Positions 54,204 through 63,581 are shown, counted from the first letter of the stretch. The stretch: DNA of 64,000 bases from a bacterium (GCA_021810905.1 JAJZQH010000002.1:1-64000), one strand, 5' to 3'. The notes: generated by a model from the sequence alone, not told the origin. Program-made: numbers and translations.

Positions 54204-56690
54204 ATGTTTTTTGACGTACAAAAATTTCTTCGCGCCTTTGCCGTCTGGCTTGAACGCTGGTGCTGGCTGGTTGTGGCGATCTCAGTCGCTGCTGCGGCCG
54301 TTGCGGCGCCGCGCGCCATCCATCTCTTTGCCAACATAGACACCGACCTCACCAAGCTCCTTCCCAAAAACTACAAGAGCGTCGAACAGATAGATCTGAT
54401 CAGAAATCTCTACGTGGCAAAAAAGGCCCTGTCCGTAATCGTTGAGGGAAACGATCCCGAGAGGGCAAAGGCATACGCCGTGGACCTCGCATCATACCTG
54501 CAGCAGGATCCGGCGGTATCTTCCGTTGAATACACCAAGCGCGGCTATGAATTCTTCGACAAGCACAAGCTGCTCTTCATAGACCTGAACGACCTTGAAA
54601 CGATACGCGACCGCATCGACCGGCGGATACAGAAAGAAAAACTCGGCGGTCTGTATATAGATTTTGAGTCAGATGGAAACGGCGAGGAATTTCAGTTCGG
54701 AGATCTCGACAAGAAATACAAGGAAAAATATTCCCCCGGCACGCGCAGCGAGTACTACACTAACGATGCCGGCACTATCTATGTCATGTACGTGCGCCCT
54801 GAAGGCGCAGACGAAGACATAAGGGAGCTGCGCTCGTTCTATGAACGCATCCGCGGAGAGGTTGCCCAGTACCGCACGGTCTATCCGGACGAGACGATAG
54901 CCATACACTTCAGCGACACGATCCGCACACGCGTGGATGAATACTCGACCCTCATGCGCGACCTGGGCCGCGCCGGCCTCATATCCGGCATCGGAATATT
55001 CATCGTGCTCATGCTCTATTTCCGCCGCATCGCGGCAGCGGCCCTGGTCTTTGCCCCGCTAACGATCGGCATTCTTTGCACGTTCGCCATCTCATCCTAT
55101 GTAATCCACAGCCTCAATCTCATCACCTCATTCCTCTTTGCGATCCTCGGGGGACTCGGTGTCGAGATAGGCATCCACATGTTCTCACGCTACGTGGAAG
55201 AGCGCAGGGCGAGACAGGAAATGCCTCGCGACAGGGCCGTAGCGGAATCGATCTTCGCGGTAATGTACCATACCGGAGGTTCCGCGCTCACGTCCGCGGC
55301 TACCGTCGCCGCCACGTTTTTCGTGCTCATCGTCAACGACTTCAAGGGATTCTCGGAGTTCGGGTTCATCGCCGGCACCGGCCTGGTCATCAATTACATC
55401 TCCTACATGCTCGTCTTCCCATCAATGCTGATATTGACTGAAAAAATTCGTCTGCTCAATTTCAAACGGGGAGTCGGCTTCGATCGCATCAGCTTCTTCA
55501 GCCGGGGCAACGCGCAGAAAAATCCAACCGCGCCGCGCCCGCAGCGCTTCCCGCTGCCGCGTTTTGTCCTCGCTGCATTTGCAGTCCTGGCGGTGATAAC
55601 GATCGTCGATCTCCCTCACGTGCAGTTCGAGTGGCGCTTCTCCAAAATCAAGGCAAACCTTCCGGAGTCGCTTGTCGCGAAATCAAAGCAGCAGCAGACG
55701 AGCTCGTCCGTAAACAGTCCGGCAGCGGTCGTAATCCACAACCGCGAAGAAGACGCTGCTATTAAAAGGGCTATCGAAGAGTCACAAGTGAAAATGGGCG
55801 CCGCAAACGTCGTCAACGCTTATAAATCCTATTATGATCTGGTTCCTGAAGAGCAGGGAGCCAAGATGGGTGTGGTCGCCGACATGAAAGGGCTGCTCGC
55901 GGACAAGACCCTCAAGCTGGTCAAGGGCGAGCACAAGAAGGACCTCGACACATTCAAGGAGGCGTTGAATGAGACCGAGCCGGTAGAGGAATCCGAGATC
56001 CCCGAAAACGTGCGGGAAATCTTCAAGGGCAAGCGCAGCGAGCTCGGATACGAAGTGGCCTTCATCAATCCCCTGCCGAAGATGGAACTGGATAACGGAC
56101 GCAACGCGATACGCTTTGCCGAGCAAATCGGCGAGATCGATACGCCGATAGGAAAATTCTATCCGTCCAGCGATGCGATCGTATTCGCCGATGTGCTCCG
56201 GACCATGATCCGCGATGGAAAGCGCGTGGTCGTGCTGGCGTTTTTAATAGTCTGCGCGATCGTATTCCTGGACTTTCGCTCGCTCCGCGTCACAGCTCTC
56301 GTAGTCTCTCCGATAGCGCTCGGCGTGCTCTTCACGTTTTTAATAATGTACCTGCTCGATATCCGTCTCAATTTTTATAATATCGTCGTCATACCTACGT
56401 CGGTCGGCACCAGCATCGACAACTCGATACATCTCTATCACCGATATCGAGAGCTTGGCCGCGGCTCTATCATGGCGGCGCTCAAATCGAGCGGTGGAGC
56501 GGCGCTGACGAGCTCGCTCACTAACATCTTAGGCTTCCTCGGTCTCGTATTCGTCTACCACAGCGGGCTCCGCTCCATTGGAGAGCTGGCTGTAGCCGGA
56601 CTCCTCGCATGCCTGCTCACCACGCTGGTCTTCTTTCCAGCATTGCTTCAATGGCTTGAAGATAGAAATATGCGAAAGTCGTGCTCCTAA
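54204..56690 (+). CDS. RND/MMPL-family exporter
   Basis: 828 aa. Two repeats of the RND plan: helix 1 near residue 15-35, a ~230-residue periplasmic loop, five helices with GGLGVEIGIHMFSRYVEERR (TM4 region), then a second periplasmic loop and PTSVGTSIDNSIHLYHRYRE with GGAALTSSLTNILGF. Such single-chain MMPL proteins move lipids or hydrophobic molecules, including hopanoids. A coiled, Lys/Glu-rich insertion lies near residues 490-600. GGAG upstream. A hairpin-like stretch follows the stop at ~56695-56715. Confidence 0.87.
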   Translation: MFFDVQKFLRAFAVWLERWCWLVVAISVAAAAVAAPRAIHLFANIDTDLTKLLPKNYKSVEQIDLIRNLYVAKKALSVIVEGNDPERAKAYAVDLASYLQQDPAVSSVEYTKRGYEFFDKHKLLFIDLNDLETIRDRIDRRIQKEKLGGLYIDFESDGNGEEFQFGDLDKKYKEKYSPGTRSEYYTNDAGTIYVMYVRPEGADEDIRELRSFYERIRGEVAQYRTVYPDETIAIHFSDTIRTRVDEYSTLMRDLGRAGLISGIGIFIVLMLYFRRIAAAALVFAPLTIGILCTFAISSYVIHSLNLITSFLFAILGGLGVEIGIHMFSRYVEERRARQEMPRDRAVAESIFAVMYHTGGSALTSAATVAATFFVLIVNDFKGFSEFGFIAGTGLVINYISYMLVFPSMLILTEKIRLLNFKRGVGFDRISFFSRGNAQKNPTAPRPQRFPLPRFVLAAFAVLAVITIVDLPHVQFEWRFSKIKANLPESLVAKSKQQQTSSSVNSPAAVVIHNREEDAAIKRAIEESQVKMGAANVVNAYKSYYDLVPEEQGAKMGVVADMKGLLADKTLKLVKGEHKKDLDTFKEALNETEPVEESEIPENVREIFKGKRSELGYEVAFINPLPKMELDNGRNAIRFAEQIGEIDTPIGKFYPSSDAIVFADVLRTMIRDGKRVVVLAFLIVCAIVFLDFRSLRVTALVVSPIALGVLFTFLIMYLLDIRLNFYNIVVIPTSVGTSIDNSIHLYHRYRELGRGSIMAALKSSGGAALTSSLTNILGFLGLVFVYHSGLRSIGELAVAGLLACLLTTLVFFPALLQWLEDRNMRKSCS

Positions 56691-56717
56691 TCACCTGAAA
56701 AACAGGGGTTTTCACCC

Positions 56718-56745
56718 TTGACGCAGGACCGGCAATATGTATACT
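56718..56745 (+). promoter_or_regulatory. Promoter of the gap-pgk-tpiA-secG operon
   Basis: TTGACG (56718-56723), 16-bp spacer, TATACT (56740-56745), giving a ~55-nt leader before the gap ATG. Near-consensus sigma-70 type. Confidence 0.65.
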
Positions 56746-56805
56746 CCGCCGTCCTTTCAACAAACCCGCGCCTTAATCGGCGTCCAAGACATTCAGGAGG
56801 ATTTT

Positions 56806-57810
56806 ATGGCATTGCGCATAGGTATCAACGGCTTTGGCCGCATCGGAAGATTCGCGCTGCGCGAGATGGCAAGCGGCAAGGGCATGAAATGCGTCGGCAT
56901 CAACGATATCGTATCCGCCGATGTGATGGCCCATCTGTTCAAGTACGATTCAGCCCACGGCCGCTTCGACGGCGAGGTCTCCTGCAGGGAAAACGCCCTC
57001 ATCGTCAACGGTCACGAGATCCCCGTCACAAGCGAAAAAGACCCTTCCGCGCTGCCGTGGAACAAGATGGAGTGCGATATCGTGCTTGAGTGCACTGGAA
57101 GATTCGTGGACACCGAGTCCGCGAGCGCGCACCTCAAGGCAGGCGCAAAGAAGGTGATCATCTCCGCGCCGGCAAAGGGCAAGGATACGCCCACGTTCGT
57201 GTACGGCGTGAACCACGAGACGTATGACGCCGCAAAGCATAACGTCATCTCTAACGCCAGCTGCACCACCAACTGCCTTGCCCCCGTAGCCAAGGTCCTG
57301 AACGAAAACTGGGGCATCGAGCGCGGCTTCATGACCACGATCCACTCTTACACTAACGATCAGCGCCTCGTGGATTCTCCTCACAAAGACCCGCGCCGCG
57401 CCCGCGCAGCAGCGGTATCGCAGATCCCCACGACCACCGGCGCAGCCAAGGCGGTGGGCCTGGTTCTCCCGGCCCTGGCCGGAAAGCTCGACGGCCTTGC
57501 GATCCGCGTGCCCACCATCAACGTATCGCTGGTGGACCTCGTAGCCACGCTCACAAAACCGGCCACGGCAGAAGAGATCAACGAGGCGCTGAAGAAAAAC
57601 GCGGAGGGTTCGCTCAAGGGCATCCTCGCATTCTGCACGGATCCTTGCGTCTCAGTGGACTTCATGGGCGACACGCATGCATCGATTGTGGATGCGGCTT
57701 CAACAAAGGTAATCGGCAACATGGTGAAGGTGATGTCCTGGTACGACAACGAAATGGGCTTCACGCACCAGATGCTCAGGATGGCTGAATACATGGGTAA
57801 GAAACTGTAA
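56806..57810 (+). CDS. gap: Glyceraldehyde-3-phosphate dehydrogenase
   Basis: 334 aa from the ATG at 56806, with CAGGAGG upstream; the earlier ATG at 56737 is inside the promoter. INGFGRIGR NAD-binding start, catalytic Cys in SNASCTTNCLAPVAK, the His in HSYTNDQ, and SWYDNEMGFT at the end. Oxidises and phosphorylates glyceraldehyde-3-phosphate. The Asp before the phosphate-binding region and overall wording fit the common NAD-dependent type. First gene of a glycolytic operon. Confidence 0.97.
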   Translation: MALRIGINGFGRIGRFALREMASGKGMKCVGINDIVSADVMAHLFKYDSAHGRFDGEVSCRENALIVNGHEIPVTSEKDPSALPWNKMECDIVLECTGRFVDTESASAHLKAGAKKVIISAPAKGKDTPTFVYGVNHETYDAAKHNVISNASCTTNCLAPVAKVLNENWGIERGFMTTIHSYTNDQRLVDSPHKDPRRARAAAVSQIPTTTGAAKAVGLVLPALAGKLDGLAIRVPTINVSLVDLVATLTKPATAEEINEALKKNAEGSLKGILAFCTDPCVSVDFMGDTHASIVDAASTKVIGNMVKVMSWYDNEMGFTHQMLRMAEYMGKKL

Positions 57811-57819
57811 TAATGTTAA

Positions 57820-57907
57820 CCCTCCCTTTGTAAGGGAGGGGAGGGAGGGTAGACCGTGAAAAACCTGCGATCTACCCCCTCTGACTCCCCCTTACAAAGG
57901 GGGAGAA
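57820..57907. repeat. Palindromic element copy 8 between gap and pgk
   Basis: CCTCCCTTTGTAAGGGAGG hairpin, GGGAGGGTAGA / TCTACCCCCTC pair, CCCCCTTACAAAGGGGG hairpin. The final GGGGGAGAAGG lies just before the pgk ATG (57918) and is its likely ribosome site. Confidence 0.88.
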
Positions 57908-57917
57908 GGATGACTAC

Positions 57918-59105
57918 ATGACCATCAAATACATCGATGAGCTCACGATCGCAGAGAAACGCCTGTTCATACGCGTCGATTTCAACGTCTCGTTCGACGA
58001 GCTTGGAAACATCAGTGACGACACGCGAATCCGCGCCGCGCTTCCCACGATCCGCTACGCGCTGGGTCAGAAGGCGAAGGTGATACTCGCATCGCATCTT
58101 GGCAGGCCCAAGGGCAAACCGAATCCCAAATACTCCATGAAGCCGGTGGGTGAGAGGCTCGCGCAGCTCCTGGAAGACGTCGACGTTTTGTTGCCTGAGG
58201 ATTGCGTGGGAGACGCCGTGAAAAAACTCGCGGGCGAGCTTCTGCCGGGGCAGGTGATGCTGCTTGAAAATCTGCGCTTCCATCCCGAGGAGGAGGCAAA
58301 CGACGAAGGCTTCTCAAGGCAGCTGGCCGCGCTCGCCGAGGTTTACGTCGACGACGCATTCGGCGCTGCGCACAGAGCGCACGCCTCCACTTCCGGCATG
58401 GTTCAGTTCGTGCCCGTTAAGGGCGCCGGCTTCCTCATGCGCGCGGAAATACAGTCGCTCTCCAAATTGCTGGAGAAGCCCGCGCGTCCGTTTGTGGCGA
58501 TACTCGGCGGCGCAAAGGTCTCTGACAAGCTTGGAGTGATAGAAAATCTGATGAACATCTGCGACTGCCTGCTCATCGGCGGAGGGATGTCCTACACGTT
58601 CCTCTCGGCCAAGGGCGTGCAGATCGGCAAGTCTCTCGTAGAGGAAGACAAGATCCACACTGCCCGCAGGATCCTGGAGCGGGCTGAGGCGCGCAACATC
58701 TCCATCATGCTCCCGCTCGATCACGTTGTGGCCGCTGCCTGCGATGCCTCGGCAAAGGCTCTCACTACCGATGGCGTATCCATTCCCGACGGCATGATGG
58801 GTCTGGACATCGGGCCCAAGACGGTCGCCGAATATTCGACGCAGGTGCTCAAGGCAAAGACGATATTCTGGAACGGACCGATGGGCGTGTTCGAGCTGGC
58901 GCCGTTCGCAAACGGCACCAACAAGATCGCCATTGCGGTAGCCGAGAGCAACTCCAGCTCGGTGGTGGGCGGCGGCGATTCGATCGCTGCGATCAACAAG
59001 GCCGGAGTCGCTTCGCGCATCGGCCATATATCCACGGGCGGAGGCGCGTCCCTCGAATTCATCGAGGGCAAAAAGCTGCCCGGCATAGTGGCGTTGGAAC
59101 AATGA
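57918..59105 (+). CDS. pgk: Phosphoglycerate kinase
   Basis: 395 aa. RVDFNVSFDE start, SHLGRPKG, MLLENLRFHPEE, DDAFGAAHRAHAS, GGAKVSDKLGVIENL, and the C-terminal WNGPMGVFE and STGGGASLEF nucleotide motifs. Transfers phosphate from 1,3-bisphosphoglycerate to ADP. The ribosome site is in the end of the preceding palindromic element. Overlaps tpiA by 4 bp (ATGA). Confidence 0.97.
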   Translation: MTIKYIDELTIAEKRLFIRVDFNVSFDELGNISDDTRIRAALPTIRYALGQKAKVILASHLGRPKGKPNPKYSMKPVGERLAQLLEDVDVLLPEDCVGDAVKKLAGELLPGQVMLLENLRFHPEEEANDEGFSRQLAALAEVYVDDAFGAAHRAHASTSGMVQFVPVKGAGFLMRAEIQSLSKLLEKPARPFVAILGGAKVSDKLGVIENLMNICDCLLIGGGMSYTFLSAKGVQIGKSLVEEDKIHTARRILERAEARNISIMLPLDHVVAAACDASAKALTTDGVSIPDGMMGLDIGPKTVAEYSTQVLKAKTIFWNGPMGVFELAPFANGTNKIAIAVAESNSSSVVGGGDSIAAINKAGVASRIGHISTGGGASLEFIEGKKLPGIVALEQ

Positions 59106-59857
59106 GAAAACCATTCATAGCTGCAAACTGGAAGATGAACAACACCGTGCCCGAGGCGATCAGGTTCGTGACCGCGCTCACCTCGGATCTCAAGGCGATT
59201 TCCGGCGTTGACGTCGTCATTGCACCGCCGTTCACCGCGCTCTATTCCGCGGGCGTTGCCCTGGCTGACACGGAATTTTACCTCTCCTCGCAGAATCTCT
59301 TCTGGGAGGATTCCGGCGCATACACGGGAGAGATCTCGGGCCCGTTCCTTGCGGACGTGGGATGCAGGTATGCGATCGTGGGGCACTCTGAACGCAGGCA
59401 GCTCTTCAGCGAGACCGATGAGACCGTCAACCGCAGGCTCAAGGCCGCCCTCAGAAACAATCTCGTGCCCATCATGTGCGTCGGTGAAACCCTTGCCGAG
59501 AGGGAAGCCAATCAGACGTGGGACGTGATCCGAAGGCAGCTGGACGGCGGGCTCTCCGGTATAGATTTAGCGGCGCTTGCCGATTTCGTAATCGCGTATG
59601 AACCGGTGTGGGCTATAGGCACTGGCAAGACGGCTACGTCCGGTCAGGCTCAGGAGGTACACGGGCTTATTCGCCGGTATATCGCGGATAAATTCGGCTC
59701 TGCGGTTGCAGACAAGACCAGGATAATATACGGCGGCAGCGTTAAACCTTCGAACAGCCGAGAACTGCTTTCGAATCCGGATATCGATGGCGCCTTGGTG
59801 GGCGGCGCATCTCTGGATCCAAAACAGTTCGCCGCTATCGTCAGAAGCGCGCATTGA
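59102..59857 (+). CDS. tpiA: Triosephosphate isomerase
   Basis: 251 aa. AANWKMNNT with the active-site Lys, GHSERRQLF with the His, and AYEPVWAIGTGKTAT with the catalytic Glu; YGGSVKPSN and GALVGGASL bind the phosphate. Interconverts dihydroxyacetone phosphate and glyceraldehyde-3-phosphate. The ATG overlaps the pgk stop. Confidence 0.97.
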   Translation: MRKPFIAANWKMNNTVPEAIRFVTALTSDLKAISGVDVVIAPPFTALYSAGVALADTEFYLSSQNLFWEDSGAYTGEISGPFLADVGCRYAIVGHSERRQLFSETDETVNRRLKAALRNNLVPIMCVGETLAEREANQTWDVIRRQLDGGLSGIDLAALADFVIAYEPVWAIGTGKTATSGQAQEVHGLIRRYIADKFGSAVADKTRIIYGGSVKPSNSRELLSNPDIDGALVGGASLDPKQFAAIVRSAH

Positions 59858-59876
59858 ACCGAAAGGAAGTACGAAT

Positions 59877-60215
59877 ATGGAAACGTTTCTCATAATTATT
59901 CACTATCTCATCTGCTTCTTTCTGATCGTAGTGATTCTGCTCCAGGCTGGAAAGGGAGCGGACATCGGCGCGGTCTTTGGAGGCGCATCGCAGACGATCT
60001 TCGGAAGCCGCGGACCCGCTACGTTCCTTAGCAAGATTACGGCGGGCGTGGCCATCGCCTTTCTCGGAACGTCCATCTGGCTTGCGCATATTTCCAAGAC
60101 GCGCACCATCGGCTCTGTGCTGGACAAGGCGCCGATAACCGAGCAGGCCCCGGCAAATGCGCCGGCTGAGGCCGCGCCCCCGGAAGCTCCGGCGGCGCCA
60201 GCGCCCGCAAAGTAG
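59877..60215 (+). CDS. secG: Preprotein translocase subunit SecG
   Basis: 112 aa from the ATG at 59877, with GAAAGG upstream. Two membrane helices: FLIIIHYLICFFLIVVILLQ, then after GKGADIGAVFGGASQTIFGSRG (the conserved loop) a second, ITAGVAIAFLGTSIWLA. An Ala/Pro-rich tail follows. SecG assists protein export with SecY and SecE. tpiA-secG pairing is common in bacteria. Confidence 0.94.
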   Translation: METFLIIIHYLICFFLIVVILLQAGKGADIGAVFGGASQTIFGSRGPATFLSKITAGVAIAFLGTSIWLAHISKTRTIGSVLDKAPITEQAPANAPAEAAPPEAPAAPAPAK

Positions 60216-60278
60216 CTCTTGCACGCGACTATGAGGTGGGCTAAGGCCTTGCTGCTTTTTTGACAATGTGACTTGTTC

Positions 60279-60405
60279 GCAGGCTGTTCAAAACGGTCCA
60301 GATGCGAGGCGGCCGACGAGTTCCGACTGAGGCGTACGTGGGTGTACGCCGCAGGGAGTGGACGAGGAGGCCAACGAAGTAGATGGACTGTTTTCAACAG
60401 CCTGC
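60279..60405. mobile_element. 127-bp MITE-like element upstream of tRNA-Leu
   Basis: The 22-bp ends (60279-60300 and 60384-60405) are inverted repeats with two mismatches. The interior is GC-rich, without a gene. It ends 5 bp before the tRNA. A perfect TTGACA at 60260-60265 lies 13 bp to its left, without a good -10, so insertion may have separated the tRNA promoter elements. Confidence 0.7.
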
Positions 60406-60410
60406 CCTTT

Positions 60411-60492
60411 GCCCAGGTGGTGGAATTGGCAGACACGCACGTTTGAGGGGCGTGTGGGGTAACCCATGCGGGTTCGAGTCCCGCCCTGGGCA
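60411..60492 (+). tRNA. tRNA-Leu (anticodon GAG)
   Basis: Class II tRNA: acceptor GCCCAGG / CCTGGGC, discriminator A (60492), Leu-type D arm (GTGGAATTGGCAGAC), anticodon stem CACGT / GCGTG around loop TTGAGGG (GAG), a long variable arm, T loop TTCGAGT. Only CA follows, so CCA is not fully encoded. Confidence 0.93.
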
Positions 60493-60536
60493 CACAAAAC
60501 AAAAGGAGGGGCGCAAGCCCTTCCTTTTGTTTTGTG
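60493..60536 (+). terminator. Perfect 20-bp hairpin after tRNA-Leu
   Basis: CACAAAACAAAAGGAGGGGC pairs across a GCAA tetraloop with 60517-60536, one G-T pair apart from Watson-Crick pairs. The 3' arm is T-rich. It starts one base after the tRNA discriminator and should end or protect the tRNA transcript. Confidence 0.8.
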
Positions 60537-60595
60537 AACTGGATTGCGGTGGCGAGAACCGCGGCCGATCCCGTTTTCTTTGGTGCAGGGCAGTA

Positions 60596-60626
60596 ATAGA
60601 AAAGCAGGGGGTCAACAGCCCCCCGC
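60596..60626 (-). terminator. Terminator of the receiver-gene operon
   Basis: On the minus strand: GCGGGGGGCTGTTGACCCCC TGC, followed by TTTTCTATT. The stem pairs G-run with C-run across a 7-nt loop. It lies 35 bp after the receiver gene stop. Confidence 0.75.
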
Positions 60627-60660
60627 TTCCCCGTACCTCGCCAGACGCCTTACTGGGGTT

Positions 60661-61068
60661 TCAATTGTAAGCCTCTTCTCTATCGTTCGCGGTCTTTCTC
60701 GCCGCAAGCACGGAGGTTATCGCTCCGGCAAGTTCGTCGTGATCGGCCATCTTCTCCACAAACGCGTCGACGCCCAGATCCTTTATCAGGCCGCTCGCGC
60801 CAAGGCGCGTAATTGCCGAAAGTATCACTATCGGTATGTTTTTGAGGCCATCATCCTTTTTGATCACTCTACAGAATTCATATCCGTCGAGGCGCGGCAT
60901 CATCAGATCCAAAACTATGAGATCGTATTCCCCGGTGCGCAACTTTTCGAGCCCGTCTATTCCGTCGGAAGCGGTCGCCACGTCATAGCCCTTGAACTTG
61001 AGCCAGTCTCCGAGGATTTCGACGAAATCGTCTTCGTCATCAATCAATAACAGGCGGATGGACATCAT
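60661..61068 (-). CDS. Single-domain response regulator
   Basis: 135 aa from the ATG at 61068 (a GTG two codons earlier lies on the ribosome site). REC domain: [13 protein letters not shown] (acidic pocket), [15 protein letters not shown] with the phospho-accepting Asp, LSAIT switch residue, and FVEKM with the conserved Lys. No output domain, so it acts by protein contact. It is 12 bp after the GHKL ATPase gene on the same strand. Confidence 0.93.
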   Translation of the reverse strand: MMSIRLLLIDDEDDFVEILGDWLKFKGYDVATASDGIDGLEKLRTGEYDLIVLDLMMPRLDGYEFCRVIKKDDGLKNIPIVILSAITRLGASGLIKDLGVDAFVEKMADHDELAGAITSVLAARKTANDREEAYN

Positions 61069-61080
61069 CCTCACCTCCCC

Positions 61081-61614
61081 TTAGCTCTCCCATATCATGA
61101 CGGAATCGTCCTTCTCCGCTTCATTCAACGGCAGCCTGAAAATGAATCTCGCTCCGTGACCAGGCAGGCTCAAGACGTTTATCGAGCCGCCATGCAGTTC
61201 CGCTATGCGCCTTGCGACCGCGAATTCCGTATCTACGCCGTTGAACATCTCCCTCTGTCTTTCCAGCTGCATACCAGCCCCGTGATCTATCACGATGATC
61301 GATGCGCACTTGCGATTTTTTATCATCAATATCTCTATCGCGCAATCTTCGGGACTGTTCGAAATCGCATTATCTACAAGCACGGAGAGCGCGATGCGTA
61401 TCAGCCTCTCGTCCGCCCGTAATCTGACTCGTCCCTGGAGATTACTGAACGCATCGAAGGTTATATGCTTCTTGAGGCGTTCGGCGTCGTGCTTCTTCAG
61501 CACGTTTTCTATAATTTCACCTACGTCGCACTCCACCCTGTCGAGCGTGTAGTCGCCCCCGACCGCCGATATAGGCATGCCTTCAAAGCCGGTTGATTCG
61601 GTCCTGGTAGACAT
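61081..61614 (-). CDS. GHKL ATPase / histidine-kinase catalytic domain without an H-box
   Basis: 177 aa from the ATG at 61614 with GGGGAGGT upstream. Nearly the whole protein is a HATPase: ADERLIRIALSVLVDNAISNS (N box), VIDHGAGM (G1), FAVARRIAELHGG and GHGARFIFRLP (G2/end). No dimerisation/phospho-acceptor His domain and no sensor domain. It may work as an ATPase regulator or transfer through a partner. Coupled with the receiver downstream. Confidence 0.85.
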   Translation of the reverse strand: MSTRTESTGFEGMPISAVGGDYTLDRVECDVGEIIENVLKKHDAERLKKHITFDAFSNLQGRVRLRADERLIRIALSVLVDNAISNSPEDCAIEILMIKNRKCASIIVIDHGAGMQLERQREMFNGVDTEFAVARRIAELHGGSINVLSLPGHGARFIFRLPLNEAEKDDSVMIWES

Positions 61615-61802
61615 AACGACCTCCCCTTTAACCGGGCCTTCTTCCATATCGTATTAATATGCATATTGTGTTCCAAGATCTCACGATCGCGGGCTATTCT
61701 TTAATACGTTGATTATATTGAATTAAATAGGGCGTCTCTGTGGCGAACGTTCAAGAAATGAACGATTTGGATATCTTTTTATCCATCGGTCTCGGCAAGA
61801 AG

Positions 61803-63581
61803 CTATCCAACTGAGCCTGCATGCGAGGCGGCAAAAAGCCGGATTTCGAACGTGGTCCCGCGTCCGACCTCGCTTGAGACTTTGATCTCAGCCCCATGTT
61901 GATCCACGATCCTCTTCACAAGCGCGAGCCCGAGTCCCAGGCCATGCCGCTTGGTGGTCACAAAATCGGAAAATATCGTCTCGATCCTGTCTGGAGGAAT
62001 TCCGCATCCGGTATCTGCGATTGAAACGACGACGGAACGGGCATCGCCCGCCTGCTCCGTGGAGGTTCGAATTGAAAGACTGCCGCCGCTCCCCATTGCC
62101 TGAATCGCATTGTTGACGAGATTGGACAACGCGCGCGTCATGGAAAATTTATCGGCGTAGATCTTGATTTCGTCTGATGCATACTGCTTTCTGATTTCAA
62201 CTCCCTGCTTCTGCGCGTCCATAGAAAACGTCTCGACGACCTCGTCGAGAAGGGGATGAAGCCCAAGCTCTATGGGATGATATGGGATATCGTGCGACAG
62301 CGTCTTTAAATTATCCAGGAAGACGTTGACCTTTGAAAACTCACGATCGACCACGCGCCTGAACGTGGCCCTGAATTCCGCGTCCGCGTACTTCTGATCC
62401 ATGAGGCGGCTTGCGTTTTCTATGCTGCGTATCGGGTGACGCAGATCGTGCGCGAGGCCGGATGCGATGCGGCCGAAGAAGGCCATGCGCTCTTGTTTGC
62501 GTATGTTCTCCTGCATGAGCGAAAGTTCGCCGGCCATCTTGTTGAACGATGTTGCCAGTTCGCCAAGCTCGTCGCTCGAGGAGATGGCGACCCTGCAATC
62601 GAGATCGCCCCCGGCTATGCGGCGCGTTCCACCTATAAGCCCAAGGACGGGATTGATGATCTGCCATCTGGCGCCGAAAAATCCCAGCATGCACATGGCC
62701 GCCGCGAAGACGGCCACGAGTCCGGTCAATATCAAGGTCAGATTTCTCGCCAGCGCAAATGCCTCGGCGGTCGGCTGCTCCATCACAACGACCCACGAAA
62801 ACGGCTTTGGAAGCGAGGCAGCGGCGACGAGCAGTGTATTCCTTCCGTCTCTTCGCTCGGCGATCGAAACGCCTTTTGATTCATCCGTCGTGAGGTGCGC
62901 GAGCAGCGCGACGTCCGGGTAGTCTTTCTCCTGAAAGACAAGCCTCTTCATCTCGCCCGAGCCGCTTGCGATGAGCCTGCCGCTCGGAGCCACGACGCTC
63001 AGGTAGCCTTGCCTGCCGATGCGTATGTGGTCGGCCAGACGCCACATGTTGAGCAGATCAACTTCGGCAATCGCTGCACCGGTCACGTCGCCGAGCGTCT
63101 GTACGGGAAGCGCGACTATCATCGCTGGCACGAATTCGTCCGTTATGAATACCTGCGAGTAATATTCGTTGCCAGCCAGCGACGATGCGATCGCATCAGC
63201 AGCGTATGGAGATGACATCGCCCCCGATTCTCCCACGCCCGAATCCGCTTCCATGCTGCCCGAGGCGTCGACCAGCACGATCTCGCTGAACTCGTTGAAC
63301 TCAAGCGCCATGTTGCGTATCACGCGCTCGCGCTGCCACGGCTTGAGATCCACCCGGCTTACGTTCTCCGCCGTGGAGCGGAGTATTGCGATGGAATTAT
63401 TGATGTATTGATAGATCTGATCTGCGGCCCTCTCGGCCACGCGCATGTTGCCCTGCAGCACGACCTCCCTTGCGGTCTTCCTCGCCTGCCACACGGAGAT
63501 AGCGCCGAACATGGTCAGCGGCAGGAGGGCCGCCAGGACAAGAAGCGCTACGAGCTTCCAGGCTATTGATTTGAAGAACAT
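61803..63581 (-). CDS. Membrane sensor histidine kinase (dCache-HAMP-HisKA-HATPase)
   Basis: 592 aa from the ATG at 63581 (GGGGG six bases upstream; an ATG two codons earlier is possible). TM helix ~10-30, a ~250-residue periplasmic double-Cache-like region (VSRVDLKPWQRERV), a second TM near 280-300, HAMP with GGDLDCRVAISSSDELGELA, H-box LAHDLRHPIRS, then N box NLVNNAIQAM, G1 DTGCG, and GLGLALVKRIVDQHG. Senses small ligands outside and phosphorylates a receiver, plausibly the one 0.7 kb downstream. A 188-bp gap separates it from the ATPase gene. Confidence 0.93.
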   Translation of the reverse strand: MFFKSIAWKLVALLVLAALLPLTMFGAISVWQARKTAREVVLQGNMRVAERAADQIYQYINNSIAILRSTAENVSRVDLKPWQRERVIRNMALEFNEFSEIVLVDASGSMEADSGVGESGAMSSPYAADAIASSLAGNEYYSQVFITDEFVPAMIVALPVQTLGDVTGAAIAEVDLLNMWRLADHIRIGRQGYLSVVAPSGRLIASGSGEMKRLVFQEKDYPDVALLAHLTTDESKGVSIAERRDGRNTLLVAAASLPKPFSWVVVMEQPTAEAFALARNLTLILTGLVAVFAAAMCMLGFFGARWQIINPVLGLIGGTRRIAGGDLDCRVAISSSDELGELATSFNKMAGELSLMQENIRKQERMAFFGRIASGLAHDLRHPIRSIENASRLMDQKYADAEFRATFRRVVDREFSKVNVFLDNLKTLSHDIPYHPIELGLHPLLDEVVETFSMDAQKQGVEIRKQYASDEIKIYADKFSMTRALSNLVNNAIQAMGSGGSLSIRTSTEQAGDARSVVVSIADTGCGIPPDRIETIFSDFVTTKRHGLGLGLALVKRIVDQHGAEIKVSSEVGRGTTFEIRLFAASHAGSVG

